Shown here: positions 28,915-38,015 of the stretch, one piece after another
Layout of the letters: every line of letters starts with the position of its first letter
How positions within the stretch are numbered: the stretch's first letter is position 1
Assembly (NCBI RefSeq): GCF_017355405.1
Contig: NZ_CP061177.1
Coordinates: forward strand, 2,463,001 to 2,527,000
DNA length: 64,000 nt
Source of the DNA: Roseomonas haemaphysalidis
GTDB lineage: Bacteria; Pseudomonadota; Alphaproteobacteria; Acetobacterales; Acetobacteraceae
Reading direction: 5' to 3'
The notes under the pieces: generated by a model
What the model was told of the DNA's origin: nothing
Databases searched by the model: none
The model's input: only the letters and a program-made list of their open reading frames with translations
Translations under genes and position numbers: made by a program

Positions 28915-29202
28915 ATGTCGCTCGACACCGCCACTGTCCGGCGCGTCGCGTCGCTCGCCCGCATCAGGGTCGAGGACGAGGAGCTGCCGCGCCTGCAGGC
29001 CGAACTCAACGGAATCCTGGGCTGGATCGAGCAGCTGCAAGCCGTCAACACCGACGGCGTCGAGCCCATGGCCGGCGGCGGCACACAGGCGCTGCGCCTG
29101 CGCGAGGACAAGGTGACCGACGGCGGCATCCAGCAAGAGGTCCTGGCCAATGCGCCGGACCATGCGGACGTGTTCTTCAGCGTGCCCAAGGTGGTGGAGT
29201 GA
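28915..29202 (+). CDS. gatC: Aspartyl/glutamyl-tRNA(Asn/Gln) amidotransferase subunit C
   Basis: GatC stabilises the GatCAB complex that converts Glu-tRNA(Gln) and Asp-tRNA(Asn) to the amidated forms. The 95-residue protein has the family pattern: [29 protein letters not shown], and a C-terminal [18 protein letters not shown] lies eight bases before the ATG. Its stop overlaps a GTG that starts gatA. The presence of gatCAB suggests that Gln-tRNA, Asn-tRNA or both are made by transamidation in this organism. Confidence 0.95.
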   Translation: MSLDTATVRRVASLARIRVEDEELPRLQAELNGILGWIEQLQAVNTDGVEPMAGGGTQALRLREDKVTDGGIQQEVLANAPDHADVFFSVPKVVE

Positions 29203-30689
29203 GCGCCGTGACCAGCCTGACCGACCTGACCCTGGCCGCCGCCCGCGCGGGCCTGGACAAGCGCGACTTCAGTGCCGCCGAGTTGACCGATGCGCACCTC
29301 AAGGGCATCGAGGCGCTGAACCCGCGCCTGAACGCCTTTATCACCGTCACGGCCGAGGTCGCGCGCGAGCAGGCGAAGGCGGCCGACCAGGCCCTCGGCA
29401 AGGGGGAGGGCCGGGCGCTCACCGGCATCCCCCTGGCCATCAAGGATCTGTTCTGCACCGCCGGCACGCGCACCACGGCGGCCAGCAAGATCCTCGGCAA
29501 CTTCGTGCCGCCCTATGAAAGCACGGTGACCGCCAACCTGCTGCGGGATGGCGCGGTGTTCCTGGGCAAGGCAAACCTGGACGAGTTCGCCATGGGCTCC
29601 TCCAACGCCACCTCCGCCTTTGGTGGGGTGGAGAACCCCTGGAAGCGCGCGGGCGACGACACGGTGCTGGTGCCCGGCGGCTCCTCCGGCGGCTCGGCCG
29701 CGGCGGTGGCGGCCCGTTTGGCGCTGGGCGCCACGGCCACCGACACGGGCGGTTCCATCCGCCAGCCGGCCGCCTTCTGCGGCATCGCGGGCATCAAGCC
29801 GACCTATGGGCGCGTGTCGCGCTTCGGCACCGTCGCCTTCGCCTCCTCGCTGGACCAGGCGGGGCCGGTGGCGCGCACCGTGGAGGACTGCGCCATCCTG
29901 CTCCGCTCCATGGCCGGCTTCGACCCACGCGACGCGACCAGCGCGGATGTCGCCGTGCCCGACTTCGCGAGCGCCTGCGCGCGCGGCGTAAAGGGCCTGC
30001 GCATCGGCATTCCGCGCGAGTTCCGCTTGCCGGGCATGCCCGCCGAGATCGAGGCGTTGTGGCAGCAGGGCATTGCCTGGCTGCGCGACGCTGGCGCGGA
30101 AACGGTGGAGATCAGCCTGCCGCACACGCAATACGCGTTGCCCACCTATTACATCGTGGCACCGGCCGAGGCGTCCTCGAACCTCGCGCGCTATGATGGC
30201 GTGCGCTTCGGGCTGCGCGAGGAAGGGGCTGACCTCAAGGACCTGTACGAACGCACCCGCCGCGCCGGCTTCGGCGACGAGGTGCGGCGGCGTATCCTGA
30301 TCGGCACCTACGTGCTCAGCGCCGGCTATTACGACGCGTATTACCTGAAGGCGCAGAAGATCCGCGCGCTGATCAAGCGCGACTTCGACGAGGCCTGGGG
30401 CAAGGTGGACGCCATCCTGACGCCCGCCACGCCTTCCGCCGCCTTTGGCCGCGATGAGAAGCAGGACGACCCGGTGGCGATGTATCTGAATGACGTCTTC
30501 ACGGTGACCGCGAACCTCGCCGGCATCCCGGGCATGTCCGTGCCTGCCGGTCTGGACAGCAAGGGCCTGCCGCTGGGATTGCAGGTGCTGGGCAAGTCCT
30601 TTGACGAGGAAACCGTTTTCGCCGTCGGCCACGCCATCGAGCGCGCCGCGATGTTTACCGCCACCCCCGCCCTGAAGGCTGCGGCATGA
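29199..30689 (+). CDS. gatA: Aspartyl/glutamyl-tRNA(Asn/Gln) amidotransferase subunit A
   Basis: GatA is the amidase subunit, releasing ammonia from glutamine for GatB. The 496-residue protein has the amidase-signature Ser-cisSer-Lys triad: Lys in [11 protein letters not shown], then [34 protein letters not shown], with [13 protein letters not shown] next. GTG 29199 overlaps the gatC stop (GTGA). GTG 29208 (MTSLTDLT), which has GGAG eight bases upstream, is an equally good start and three residues shorter. The stop overlaps the gatB start. Confidence 0.96.
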   Translation: MSAVTSLTDLTLAAARAGLDKRDFSAAELTDAHLKGIEALNPRLNAFITVTAEVAREQAKAADQALGKGEGRALTGIPLAIKDLFCTAGTRTTAASKILGNFVPPYESTVTANLLRDGAVFLGKANLDEFAMGSSNATSAFGGVENPWKRAGDDTVLVPGGSSGGSAAAVAARLALGATATDTGGSIRQPAAFCGIAGIKPTYGRVSRFGTVAFASSLDQAGPVARTVEDCAILLRSMAGFDPRDATSADVAVPDFASACARGVKGLRIGIPREFRLPGMPAEIEALWQQGIAWLRDAGAETVEISLPHTQYALPTYYIVAPAEASSNLARYDGVRFGLREEGADLKDLYERTRRAGFGDEVRRRILIGTYVLSAGYYDAYYLKAQKIRALIKRDFDEAWGKVDAILTPATPSAAFGRDEKQDDPVAMYLNDVFTVTANLAGIPGMSVPAGLDSKGLPLGLQVLGKSFDEETVFAVGHAIERAAMFTATPALKAAA

Positions 30690-32137
30690 GCTACACCATC
30701 GAAGGTGCGACCGGCACCTGGGAAGTCGTGATCGGGCTGGAAGTGCACGCCCAGGTGACGTCCAACGCCAAGCTGTTCAGCGGTGCGGCCACCGAGTTTG
30801 GCGCCGAGCCGAACAGCCAGGTCAGCTTCGTCGATGCCGGCTTTCCCGGCATGCTGCCCGTCATCAATGGCGAGTGCGTGGCGCAGGCGGTGCGGACCGG
30901 GCTGGGGCTGAACGCGCAGGTCAACCTGTGGTCGCGCTTTGATCGCAAGAACTACTTCTATGCCGACCTGCCGCAGGGCTACCAGATCAGCCAGTTTGAA
31001 TTTCCCATTATTGGCACTGGCAAGATCGAGATCACGCTGTCCGATGGCAGCGTCAAGGAGATCGGTATCACCCGGCTGCACCTGGAGCAGGATGCCGGCA
31101 AGTCGCTGCACGACCAGCACCCGACCAAGAGCTATATCGACCTCAACCGCTCTGGCGTGGCGCTGATGGAGATCGTCTCCGAACCCGACCTGCGCTCGCC
31201 GGAGGAGGCGGGCGCATACCTGACCAAGCTGCGGCAGATCCTGCGCTACCTCGGCACCTGTGACGGCAACATGGAACAGGGCTCGCTGCGCGCCGATGTC
31301 AACGTGTCCGTCCGCAAAGCGGGCGAGGGGTTCCGCACCCGTTGCGAGGTGAAGAACGTCAACTCCATTCGCTACGTCATGCAGGCCGTGGAGGCCGAGG
31401 CGCAACGGCAGGTCGAGGTCTGGGAAGCCGGCGAAGAGGTCGTGCAGGAAACGCGCCTGTTCGACACGACGCGCGGCGTGACCCGCTCCATGCGCTCCAA
31501 GGAAGACGCGCATGACTACCGCTATTTCCCCGACCCGGACCTGCCGCCGCTAGTGCTGGAGCAGAGCTGGGTGGACGGGCTGAAGGCCGCGCTGCCGGAA
31601 CTGCCGGACGCACGCCGCGCCCGCTACGTCGGGGATTTCGGCCTGACGCCTTATGACGCGCACGTGCTGACTCTGGAAAAGGAGACGGCGGCCTTCTACG
31701 AGACCGTCGCCGCCGGCCGCGACCCGAAGATCGCCGCCAACTGGCTGACCGGCGATTTCTTTGCCGGCCTGAACCGCACCGGCCATGGCATCGGCGACTC
31801 GCCAGTCACTGCGGCGCATCTTGGTGAACTGCTGGACCTGATCAAGGATGGCACGCTGTCCGGCAAGCTGGCGAAGGAGGTGCTGGAGGCGATGTTTGAA
31901 ACCAGCAAGGCCCCATCCGTGCTGGTCGAGGAACGCGGCCTGAAGCAGGTGACCGATACCGGTGCGATCGAGGCGATGATCGATGAGGTCATGGCGAAGA
32001 ACGCCGACAAGGTGGCCGAATACCGTAGCGGCAAGGACAAGCTGTTCGGCTTCTTTGTTGGCCAGACGATGAAGGCGATGCAGGGCAAGGGGAACCCGGC
32101 CCTGGTGAACGACCTGCTGAAGCGCAAGCTGGCCTGA
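30686..32137 (+). CDS. gatB: Aspartyl/glutamyl-tRNA(Asn/Gln) amidotransferase subunit B
   Basis: GatB activates the Glu or Asp on the mischarged tRNA and transfers ammonia to it. The 483-residue protein has [16 protein letters not shown], the [19 protein letters not shown] signature, [10 protein letters not shown] and [13 protein letters not shown] in the kinase-like core. The C-terminal YqeY-like tail domain ends [20 protein letters not shown]. Length is typical. The ATG overlaps the gatA stop (ATGA), completing a tightly coupled gatCAB operon. Confidence 0.97.
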   Translation: MSYTIEGATGTWEVVIGLEVHAQVTSNAKLFSGAATEFGAEPNSQVSFVDAGFPGMLPVINGECVAQAVRTGLGLNAQVNLWSRFDRKNYFYADLPQGYQISQFEFPIIGTGKIEITLSDGSVKEIGITRLHLEQDAGKSLHDQHPTKSYIDLNRSGVALMEIVSEPDLRSPEEAGAYLTKLRQILRYLGTCDGNMEQGSLRADVNVSVRKAGEGFRTRCEVKNVNSIRYVMQAVEAEAQRQVEVWEAGEEVVQETRLFDTTRGVTRSMRSKEDAHDYRYFPDPDLPPLVLEQSWVDGLKAALPELPDARRARYVGDFGLTPYDAHVLTLEKETAAFYETVAAGRDPKIAANWLTGDFFAGLNRTGHGIGDSPVTAAHLGELLDLIKDGTLSGKLAKEVLEAMFETSKAPSVLVEERGLKQVTDTGAIEAMIDEVMAKNADKVAEYRSGKDKLFGFFVGQTMKAMQGKGNPALVNDLLKRKLA

Positions 32138-32161
32138 CTTCCGCAATCGGGCACGTCGTGC

Positions 32162-32197
32162 GACGCTTCCGTTCTGCCTTCTCGGAACGGAAGCGTC
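32162..32197. promoter_or_regulatory. Perfect inverted repeat covering the ribosome site of the glutathione transferase gene
   Basis: GACGCTTCCGTTC (32162-32174) and GAACGGAAGCGTC (32185-32197) form a perfect 13 bp stem with a 10-base loop, ending three bases before the ATG at 32201. The only ribosome-binding candidate, CGGAAG (32188-32193), lies inside the right arm. It could terminate gatB transcripts and also mask translation of the next gene. There is no T-run. Confidence 0.6.
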
Positions 32198-32200
32198 ACG

Positions 32201-32830
32201 ATGATCACCCTGCACACCTACAACACGCCGAACGGTCGCAAGATCAGCGTTGCCTTGGAAGAAATGGGTCTGCCCTACGAGGTGAATGTCGTCGACATCA
32301 CCAAGGGCGCCCAGTTCGATCCGGCGTTCCTCGCCATCGCCCCCAACAACAAGATCCCCGCCATTGTGGATTCGGATGGTCCTGACGGGCAGCCGATCAG
32401 CGTATTCGAGTCCGGAGCTATCCTGCTGTACCTCGCAGCCAAGAGCGGCAAGGGAATGCCATCCGGGCTGCGGGGGCAGACCGCGGTGCATGAATGGCTG
32501 ATGTGGCAGATGGCGGGATTTGGCCCCATGCTCGGGCAGGTGCACTTCTTCCTCGGCCAGCCGGAGGGCCCGGCCCGAGACTTCGGGCTGGAACGCTATG
32601 GCAAGGAAACGCGCCGGCTTTATGGCGTCCTGGACAAGCAGCTGACGGGACGGGATTTCGTCGCGACCGACGGCGAGCCCAGCATCGCCGACTATGCGAT
32701 CATCGGCTGGGTCTGGCGGCATGAGCGGCATCAGGTCGACTTGGCCGGCTTCCCGGCGGTGGCTGCCTGGTATGAACGGATGATGGCCCGGCCGGCCGTG
32801 GCGCGTGGATTTACGGTCAAGCTGGGTTGA
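32201..32830 (+). CDS. Glutathione S-transferase family protein (YfcG/Nu-like)
   Basis: The 209-residue cytosolic protein has an N-terminal thioredoxin-like domain with LHTYNTPNGRKISVALEEMGLPYEV, the cis-Pro in NNKIPAIVD and the glutathione-binding FESGAILLYLA. The C-terminal helical domain has ADYAIIGWVWRHE. The TPNGRK start resembles bacterial YfcG/YghU-type enzymes that act as disulfide-bond oxidoreductases with glutathione, but the exact activity is not set by sequence. The stem-loop just before its ATG may control its expression. It ends before a second strong hairpin and the tRNA-Ser gene. Confidence 0.9.
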   Translation: MITLHTYNTPNGRKISVALEEMGLPYEVNVVDITKGAQFDPAFLAIAPNNKIPAIVDSDGPDGQPISVFESGAILLYLAAKSGKGMPSGLRGQTAVHEWLMWQMAGFGPMLGQVHFFLGQPEGPARDFGLERYGKETRRLYGVLDKQLTGRDFVATDGEPSIADYAIIGWVWRHERHQVDLAGFPAVAAWYERMMARPAVARGFTVKLG

Positions 32831-32853
32831 AAGGCGGGCTTTGCCATTTGACG

Positions 32854-32885
32854 GCAGGCGTGCTCGCCGCTAGAAGCACGCCTGC
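32854..32885. terminator. Inverted repeat after the glutathione transferase gene
   Basis: GCAGGCGTGCT (32854-32864) and AGCACGCCTGC (32875-32885) form a perfect 11 bp stem with a 10-base loop, 24 bases after the stop codon. No T-run follows. Its position between a protein gene and tRNA-Ser fits a terminator. Confidence 0.6.
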
Positions 32886-32912
32886 ATACGTCGTGTAACT
32901 TCAAAGCCCTGC

Positions 32913-33005
32913 GGAGGGGTGGCCGAGTGGCCGAAGGCGGCGGTTTGCTAAACCGTTAAAGGGAGATAATCCCTTTCGTGGGTTCGAATCCCATCCCCTC
33001 CGCCA
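32913..33005 (+). tRNA. tRNA-Ser (anticodon GCT)
   Basis: The 93-base class II tRNA has a GGAGGGG/CCCCTCC acceptor stem, TGGCCGAGTGG D-arm, anticodon GCT at 32947-32949 in a TTGCTAA loop, a long variable arm (AGGGAGATAATCCCTT region), a GGTTCGAAT T-arm, discriminator G and an encoded CCA. It reads AGC/AGT serine codons. No second copy of its 3' end is visible downstream, so integration at this tRNA is not shown. Confidence 0.97.
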
Positions 33006-33455
33006 TCTTTTCCCTGAACTAACTGATCAGTCCCAGGTCTCACTCCATGTCGCTTGGCATGGAGCTTCTGGCGTTTTGTCGAGGCAGCACGATCCGGTGC
33101 CGTGCCGACTGCCCTGCTCGACCAGTCAATATCGCCGAAACGTACCGTCCTCGACGCGTCTGCCTCTGAGTTGGGGCAGGTCGGGAGCGCTGGCGAGCAC
33201 CGTCTCGAGCGGCTTGCAATCGCGCATTGGGCTCTTTGTAGCCTGTTTGGTGACAAGCGCCGACACCCCGCAGCATGATCCCGACATTGTAACTTCATGC
33301 AAGGTAGCTCAACGAGCAGTTGAAACACATTTTCGTGTGTGACATCACGTTCTTGTGATTTCGCCCCCCCCAGACGGCCCTCAAAGCCCGGCGAAAGATG
33401 CGTGCCTGAGTTTTCGATCAGACTCGAAATGTTCAGTTCAGCAAGGATTGTACGG
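33006..33455. other. 450 bp gene-poor stretch after tRNA-Ser
   Basis: No frame here looks like a real gene. A minus-strand frame running into the tRNA ends in the GGDGIRTHE-type peptide that tRNA-Ser complements produce. Composition is less GC-rich than the neighbours. It contains a hairpin (33043-33064, CTCCATG/CATGGAG, followed by a short T-run) that may end the tRNA transcript. A small ATCAC/GTGAT palindrome lies near 33345-33360. The promoter of the large RTX gene must lie here, but I cannot place it. Confidence 0.5.
33043..33064 (+). terminator. Possible tRNA-Ser terminator hairpin
   Basis: CTCCATG (33043-33049) pairs with CATGGAG (33058-33064) across an 8-base loop, 38 bases after the tRNA end, and a GTTTTG stretch follows at about 33073. 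It is short but in the right place for a tRNA terminator. Confidence 0.4.
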
Positions 33456-36400
33456 GTGTCAGCCATGTCCCAAGCCGTAACGCATGTCGCCTTTCAAAAT
33501 GCCGGCAAAGAATATCTTGGAGCAGGCATCGCAACATTCGGTCAGGTATTTGCCCGTAACGAACTGTCTGCGGGTTCAAACCTGACTGCGAAAATTGACG
33601 GCAAGGTTTACGCTGTCCAGGTTGACGTGAAGTCAACTTATGAAGACGGCTCCGTCAAAATGGCGGTCCTGTCGGTCGAGCGCCCGGGCCTGAATGCCCA
33701 CAGCAGCGTCGACGCTGTTCTGCAGACGACCCCGGTGGCCGCTCCCGCACCCGCCATTGATCTCGCTGCGGCGCTCAAGCAGCACGACTTCACGGTCGAC
33801 CTCACCGTCGGCGGCCGCCCCACCCATGTGGACGTCCTCAGTGCGCTGAAGGCGGCGCTGGCGGATGGCTCCGCGACCTATTGGCAGAACGGCCCCTTGG
33901 CCAGCCAGGCGCGGGTGGAGATCGATTTGCCCGGCTCGCAGCGGATGGTCTTCGATGTCACCGCTTTCAAGGGCGGTGGCCTGGCCGTGGAGGCGCAGTT
34001 CAACAACGACGGCGCCATGGGCAGCAGCGGCGGCCGCGTTGCTTATGACCTGGTGGCCAAGCTGGACGGCCAGATGGTGTCGCATGAAGCCGTCAACCAG
34101 GGCCAATACCAGAACTGGCACCAAAGCTTCAGCACCACGGACCACGACGGTGGCCAGGGGCTGGGCAGCGCCGATGAGGGTTGGCTGAACATCCGCCAAG
34201 ACATCGCGCACCTGCAGGCTACCGGCGCGGTGGCGCATTACGACCTCTCGGTCGGTATCGCGGATTCCCTGCTGTCCAGCTGGGAGGCGAGCTACAAGTC
34301 CGCTGGCTGGGACGATCCTCTCAGCACCCGTGACGTCACACAGTACATGCCCGGCACCGGCGGGCGCGGGGACATCGGCTTCACCACGGTGGGCAATACC
34401 GCTTGGCTCATGTCACAGGACATCCGCGCCGCCACCTATGCCTTGGGGCAGGCTGAGGCTGCGGGTTCGGTGCCGTGGAACCTGTATGACAGCGCGAACA
34501 AAAGCTGGCTGAGTGCGCAGGACTACCCGCATCTCTGGACCGACGGCCGTGGCGGCACCGGCACCCCGGGCAACGCGGCCTCCCGCGGCCTGACCCAGCA
34601 GATTGATGGTGGAACCGGTTGGACCCCGGATTCGGCGCACCAGCCCGACCTGTCCTACGTGCCCTACCTGCTCACCGGCGAACGCTGGATGCTGGACAAC
34701 CTGCAGGCCCAGGCGGCCTGGAACGTGCTTAACACCTGGAGCGACACGCGGGGCGAGGACGGCTTCATCGTGGTCAATGGCGGCCAGGTGCGGCATTCCG
34801 CCTGGGCGCTGCGGCAGATCGACGAGGCCGCCTGGGCCAGCCCGGACGGCAGCGCCGAGAAGAGCTACTTCACCGCCGTGTCCAAGGCCAACTGGGCCTG
34901 GCTGGTCGACCAGATCCCCGCCTGGACCGCCGCCCAGGGCGAGGCGCATGGCTGGGTGCCGGGTAATTACGGCACTGCCAATGCGCTGCCGCCGTGGCAG
35001 CAGGACTACTTCGCCTCCACCGCCATTGCCGCCGCCTCGCACGGCAATGCCGATGCGCTGACCTTTCTGCAGTGGCAATCGAACTTCCTGGTCGGCCGCT
35101 TCACGCATGAGGCACAGGGCTTCGCCGAACACGATGGCGCCGCCTACCTGATCGCGATCGGGGATCCTGCCACCGGCAAGCCGCTGCAGACCTGGGGCGA
35201 GATCGGTGCCCAGATGGTGGCCTGGAACTGGTCCAACGGCAGTGGCTGGTCCCACTCTCAGGGCGACTACGCGCAGTTGGCGATGGCGACCCTGGCGGGC
35301 ATCGCCCACCTGACCGGCTCGCCCGAGGCCACTGCCGCTTATCGCGCCCTGATGGCCGACGCACCGCCCTTCACCGGCAGCACGGATTTCGCGCGGGACC
35401 CGACTTTCGCCATCGCGGCGCCTGACGGCGGGGTGGCCCATCCCGCACCTCTGCCCGGCGCTTCGCTGCCGCCCATCGTTGCGGTACCCTCGGTCGGTCT
35501 CAACACGACGGTTGGCAGCGGCGCCGACAGCCTGGTCATCAAGGTGTCGGAGCAGGCCTGGAACGGCGACGCGCAGTTCACCGTCAAGGTGGACGGCAAG
35601 CAGGTGGGCGACGTCTTCACCGCCAAGGCCGACCACGCCGCCGGCATCTCCGACACCTTCACCCTGAAGGGCAACTGGGGTGCGGGCGCTCACAAAGTCG
35701 AGGTCAGCTACATCAACGATGCCTGGAACGGCAACCTGGCGGAGGACCGCAACCTCTACCTCGACAGCGTCACCTATAACGGCAAGGCCGTGCCCGCCAG
35801 CACCGTCGACCTGCTGTCGGGCGGCGTGGCCAAGCTGGATGTTCCGGTGACCGCCGCGGCTGGCACCAGCAAGACGATCGGCAGCGGCGCCGACAGCCTG
35901 GTCATCAAGGTGTCGGAGCAGGCCTGGAACGGCGATGCGCAGTTCACCGTCAAGGTGGACGGCAAGCAGGTGGGCGACATCTTCACCGCCAAGGCCGACC
36001 ACGCCGCCGGCATCTCCGACACCTTCACCCTGAAGGGCAACTGGGGTGCGGATGCCCACAAGGTCGAGGTCAGCTACATCAACGATGCCTGGAACGGCAA
36101 CCTGGCGGAGGACCGCAACCTCTACCTCGACAGCGTCACCTATAACGGCAAGGCCGTGCCTGCGAGCACCGTCGACCTGCTGTCGGGCGGCGTGGCCAAG
36201 CTGGATGTTCCGGTGACCGCCGCGGCTGGCACCAGCAAGACGATCGGCAGCGGCGCCGACAGCCTGGTCATCAAGGTGTCGGAGCAGGCCTGGAACGGCG
36301 ACGCGCAGTTCACCGTCAAGGTGGACGGCAAGCAGGTGGGCGACGTCTTCACCGCCAAGGCCGACCACGCCGCCGGCATCTCCGACACCTTCACCCTGAA

Positions 36401-37772
36401 GGGCAACTGGGGTGCGGGCGCTCACAAAGTCGAGGTCAGCTACATCAACGATGCCTGGAACGGCAACCTGGCGGAGGACCGCAACCTCTACCTCGACAGC
36501 GTCACCTATAACGGCAAGGCCGTGCCCGCCAGCACCGTCGACCTGCTGTCGGGCGGCGTGGCCAAGCTGGATGTTCCGGTGACCGCCGCGGCTGGCACCA
36601 GCAAGACGATCGGCAGCGGCGCCGACAGCCTGGTCATCAAGGTGTCCGAGCAGGCGTGGAACGGCGACGCGCAGTTCACCGTCAAGGTGGACGGCAAGCA
36701 GGTGGGCGACGTCTTCACCGCCAAGGCCGACCACGCCGCCGGCATCTCCGACACCTTCACCCTGAAGGGCAACTGGGGTGCGGGCGCGCACAAGGTCGAG
36801 GTCAGCTACATCAACGACGCCTGGAACGGCAATCTGGCCGAGGACCGCAACCTCTACCTCGACAGCGTCACCTACAACGGCAAGGCCGTGCCCGCGAGCA
36901 CCGTCGACCTGCTGTCGGGCGGCGTGGCCAAGCTGGATGTTCCGGTGACCGCCGCGGCTGGCACCAGCAAGACGATCGGCAGCGGTGCCGACAGCCTGGT
37001 CATCAAGGTGTCCGAGCAGGCGTGGAACGGCGACGCGCAGTTTACCGTCAAAGTGGACGGCAAGCAGGTGGGCGACATCTTCACCGCCAAGGCCGACCAC
37101 GCCGCCGGCATCTCCGACACCTTCACCCTGAAGGGCAACTGGGGTGCGGGCGCGCACAAGGTCGAGGTCAGCTACATCAACGACGCCTGGAACGGCAATC
37201 TGGCGGAGGACCGCAACCTCTACCTCGACAGCGTCACCTATAATGGCAAGGCCGTGCCCGCCAGCACCATCGACATGCTGTCGGGCGGGGCGGTCACGCT
37301 TGATCTCCCGCAATCGCTGATCACGGGCGATGCCTTCGCCAACACGCTCAAGGGCACGGAGTTCTCCGACCACCTCAAGGGGCTCGGCGGCAACGACATC
37401 CTGGTGGGCGGCGGCGGTGCCGATATCCTGGAAGGCGGAGCCGGGGCCGATGCGTTCCGCTTTATCAAGCCATCCCATGGTGGTGACTTCATCCTGGACT
37501 TCGTGCCTCATCAGGACTTCATCGAGATCTCGGCCGGCGGTTTTGGCGGCGGGCTTGCGGCTTCGATGAACCTTGCCTCGGCGGGCCGCTTCGTGGCCAA
37601 CGACACGGGCCATGCCACGGCGGCGGCCGGCACCGGTCAGTTCATCTACGAGATGGATGCCGCCAAGCTCTGGTGGGACGCGGATGGCACGGGGCCTGGC
37701 GCGGCGACCGAGGTCGCCACCTTCACGGCAGGCACCGTGCTGACCGCCAGCGACATCCATCTGATCGGGTAA
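33456..37772 (+). CDS. Large RTX-type secreted protein with five tandem CBM60-like domains
   Basis: The 1438-residue protein has no N-terminal signal peptide. Residues 5-110 form a beta-rich domain (FGQVFARNEL, KVYAVQVDVKSTYEDGSVKMAVL) resembling the RIFT-barrel start of PcRGLX/YetA-like proteins. A Trp-rich, mostly helical region to about 680 resembles alpha/alpha-barrel sugar enzymes. I cannot assign its activity. Residues 687-1297 are five 122-residue repeats, each starting GSGADSLVIKVSEQAWNGDA, like calcium-dependent xylan-binding CBM60/CBM36 modules. Then come RTX nonapeptides (GGNDILVGGGGADILEGGAGAD, about 1309-1330) and a C-terminal domain typical of type I secretion substrates. GTG 33456 has AAGGA eight bases upstream. 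ATG 33465 is the alternative. No exporter genes are nearby. Confidence 0.85.
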   Translation: MSAMSQAVTHVAFQNAGKEYLGAGIATFGQVFARNELSAGSNLTAKIDGKVYAVQVDVKSTYEDGSVKMAVLSVERPGLNAHSSVDAVLQTTPVAAPAPAIDLAAALKQHDFTVDLTVGGRPTHVDVLSALKAALADGSATYWQNGPLASQARVEIDLPGSQRMVFDVTAFKGGGLAVEAQFNNDGAMGSSGGRVAYDLVAKLDGQMVSHEAVNQGQYQNWHQSFSTTDHDGGQGLGSADEGWLNIRQDIAHLQATGAVAHYDLSVGIADSLLSSWEASYKSAGWDDPLSTRDVTQYMPGTGGRGDIGFTTVGNTAWLMSQDIRAATYALGQAEAAGSVPWNLYDSANKSWLSAQDYPHLWTDGRGGTGTPGNAASRGLTQQIDGGTGWTPDSAHQPDLSYVPYLLTGERWMLDNLQAQAAWNVLNTWSDTRGEDGFIVVNGGQVRHSAWALRQIDEAAWASPDGSAEKSYFTAVSKANWAWLVDQIPAWTAAQGEAHGWVPGNYGTANALPPWQQDYFASTAIAAASHGNADALTFLQWQSNFLVGRFTHEAQGFAEHDGAAYLIAIGDPATGKPLQTWGEIGAQMVAWNWSNGSGWSHSQGDYAQLAMATLAGIAHLTGSPEATAAYRALMADAPPFTGSTDFARDPTFAIAAPDGGVAHPAPLPGASLPPIVAVPSVGLNTTVGSGADSLVIKVSEQAWNGDAQFTVKVDGKQVGDVFTAKADHAAGISDTFTLKGNWGAGAHKVEVSYINDAWNGNLAEDRNLYLDSVTYNGKAVPASTVDLLSGGVAKLDVPVTAAAGTSKTIGSGADSLVIKVSEQAWNGDAQFTVKVDGKQVGDIFTAKADHAAGISDTFTLKGNWGADAHKVEVSYINDAWNGNLAEDRNLYLDSVTYNGKAVPASTVDLLSGGVAKLDVPVTAAAGTSKTIGSGADSLVIKVSEQAWNGDAQFTVKVDGKQVGDVFTAKADHAAGISDTFTLKGNWGAGAHKVEVSYINDAWNGNLAEDRNLYLDSVTYNGKAVPASTVDLLSGGVAKLDVPVTAAAGTSKTIGSGADSLVIKVSEQAWNGDAQFTVKVDGKQVGDVFTAKADHAAGISDTFTLKGNWGAGAHKVEVSYINDAWNGNLAEDRNLYLDSVTYNGKAVPASTVDLLSGGVAKLDVPVTAAAGTSKTIGSGADSLVIKVSEQAWNGDAQFTVKVDGKQVGDIFTAKADHAAGISDTFTLKGNWGAGAHKVEVSYINDAWNGNLAEDRNLYLDSVTYNGKAVPASTIDMLSGGAVTLDLPQSLITGDAFANTLKGTEFSDHLKGLGGNDILVGGGGADILEGGAGADAFRFIKPSHGGDFILDFVPHQDFIEISAGGFGGGLAASMNLASAGRFVANDTGHATAAAGTGQFIYEMDAAKLWWDADGTGPGAATEVATFTAGTVLTASDIHLIG
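35514..37343 (+). repeat. Five tandem 366 bp repeats inside the RTX gene
   Basis: Units begin at 35514, 35880, 36246, 36612 and 36978, each starting GGCAGCGG(C/T)GCCGACAGCC. Units 1-4 differ at only a few, mostly silent, positions. The second has GADAH in place of GAGAH, and the fifth diverges only at its end, where it runs into the RTX part. Near-identity at DNA level means recent duplication or ongoing gene conversion. Copy number should be prone to change, and to assembly error. Confidence 0.95.
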
Positions 37773-37861
37773 GCCAACGGAGCGATACAGGGGAGGGGGT
37801 GGCGCTCTTTCGTCACACGTCGTGATGAATAAGGCCCCCCCGATTTGCCGGCCGGACTCAT

Positions 37862-38014
37862 ATGCTTTTTGCGAAGGAGACTGGAGCGGCCCGCGGTGTT
37901 CACGGCCTGGACATCGGACATGGGGCGGGGCGGTCGCCGGTTGCGGCGGCCGCCTTTTCCATGGTGTTGTCGCAGGCGGCACCGTCCGGGGTGCCGGCTG
38001 CGGGCGGAGAGTAG
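37862..38014 (+). CDS. Possible 50-residue leader peptide upstream of eutB
   Basis: An ATG at 37862 opens a frame of 50 codons (MLFAKETGAARGVHGLDIGH...) ending with TAG two bases before the eutB ATG at 38016. It has a moderately hydrophobic middle (PVAAAAFSMVLSQ). No ribosome site is evident upstream and I do not recognise a family. The close stop-start spacing would allow coupling to eutB, but it may be only a chance frame. Confidence 0.25.
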   Translation: MLFAKETGAARGVHGLDIGHGAGRSPVAAAAFSMVLSQAAPSGVPAAGGE

Positions 38015-38015
38015 G

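Noticed and set aside
32948..33466. 172-codon minus-strand frame ending in GGDGIRTHE and running into tRNA-Ser
   Set aside because: The terminal peptide is the known artefact of translating the complement of a tRNA-Ser 3' end. The rest has no family resemblance and no ribosome site.
35514..37343. The 366 bp periodic repeats as a CRISPR-like or mobile array
   Set aside because: They are in-frame coding repeats of a protein domain with no spacers and no flanking cas or transposase genes.
37785..37805. GGAGGGGGTGGC near 37792 resembling the 5' end of tRNA-Ser, as a possible attachment-site copy
   Set aside because: Only about 12 bases match, with a one-base gap. It resembles the 5' and not the 3' end, and no integrase is present. 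Chance in GC-rich DNA is more likely.
37773..38015. Cobalamin riboswitch upstream of eutB
   Set aside because: I could not find the B12-box or the expected conserved helices. Position alone is not evidence.
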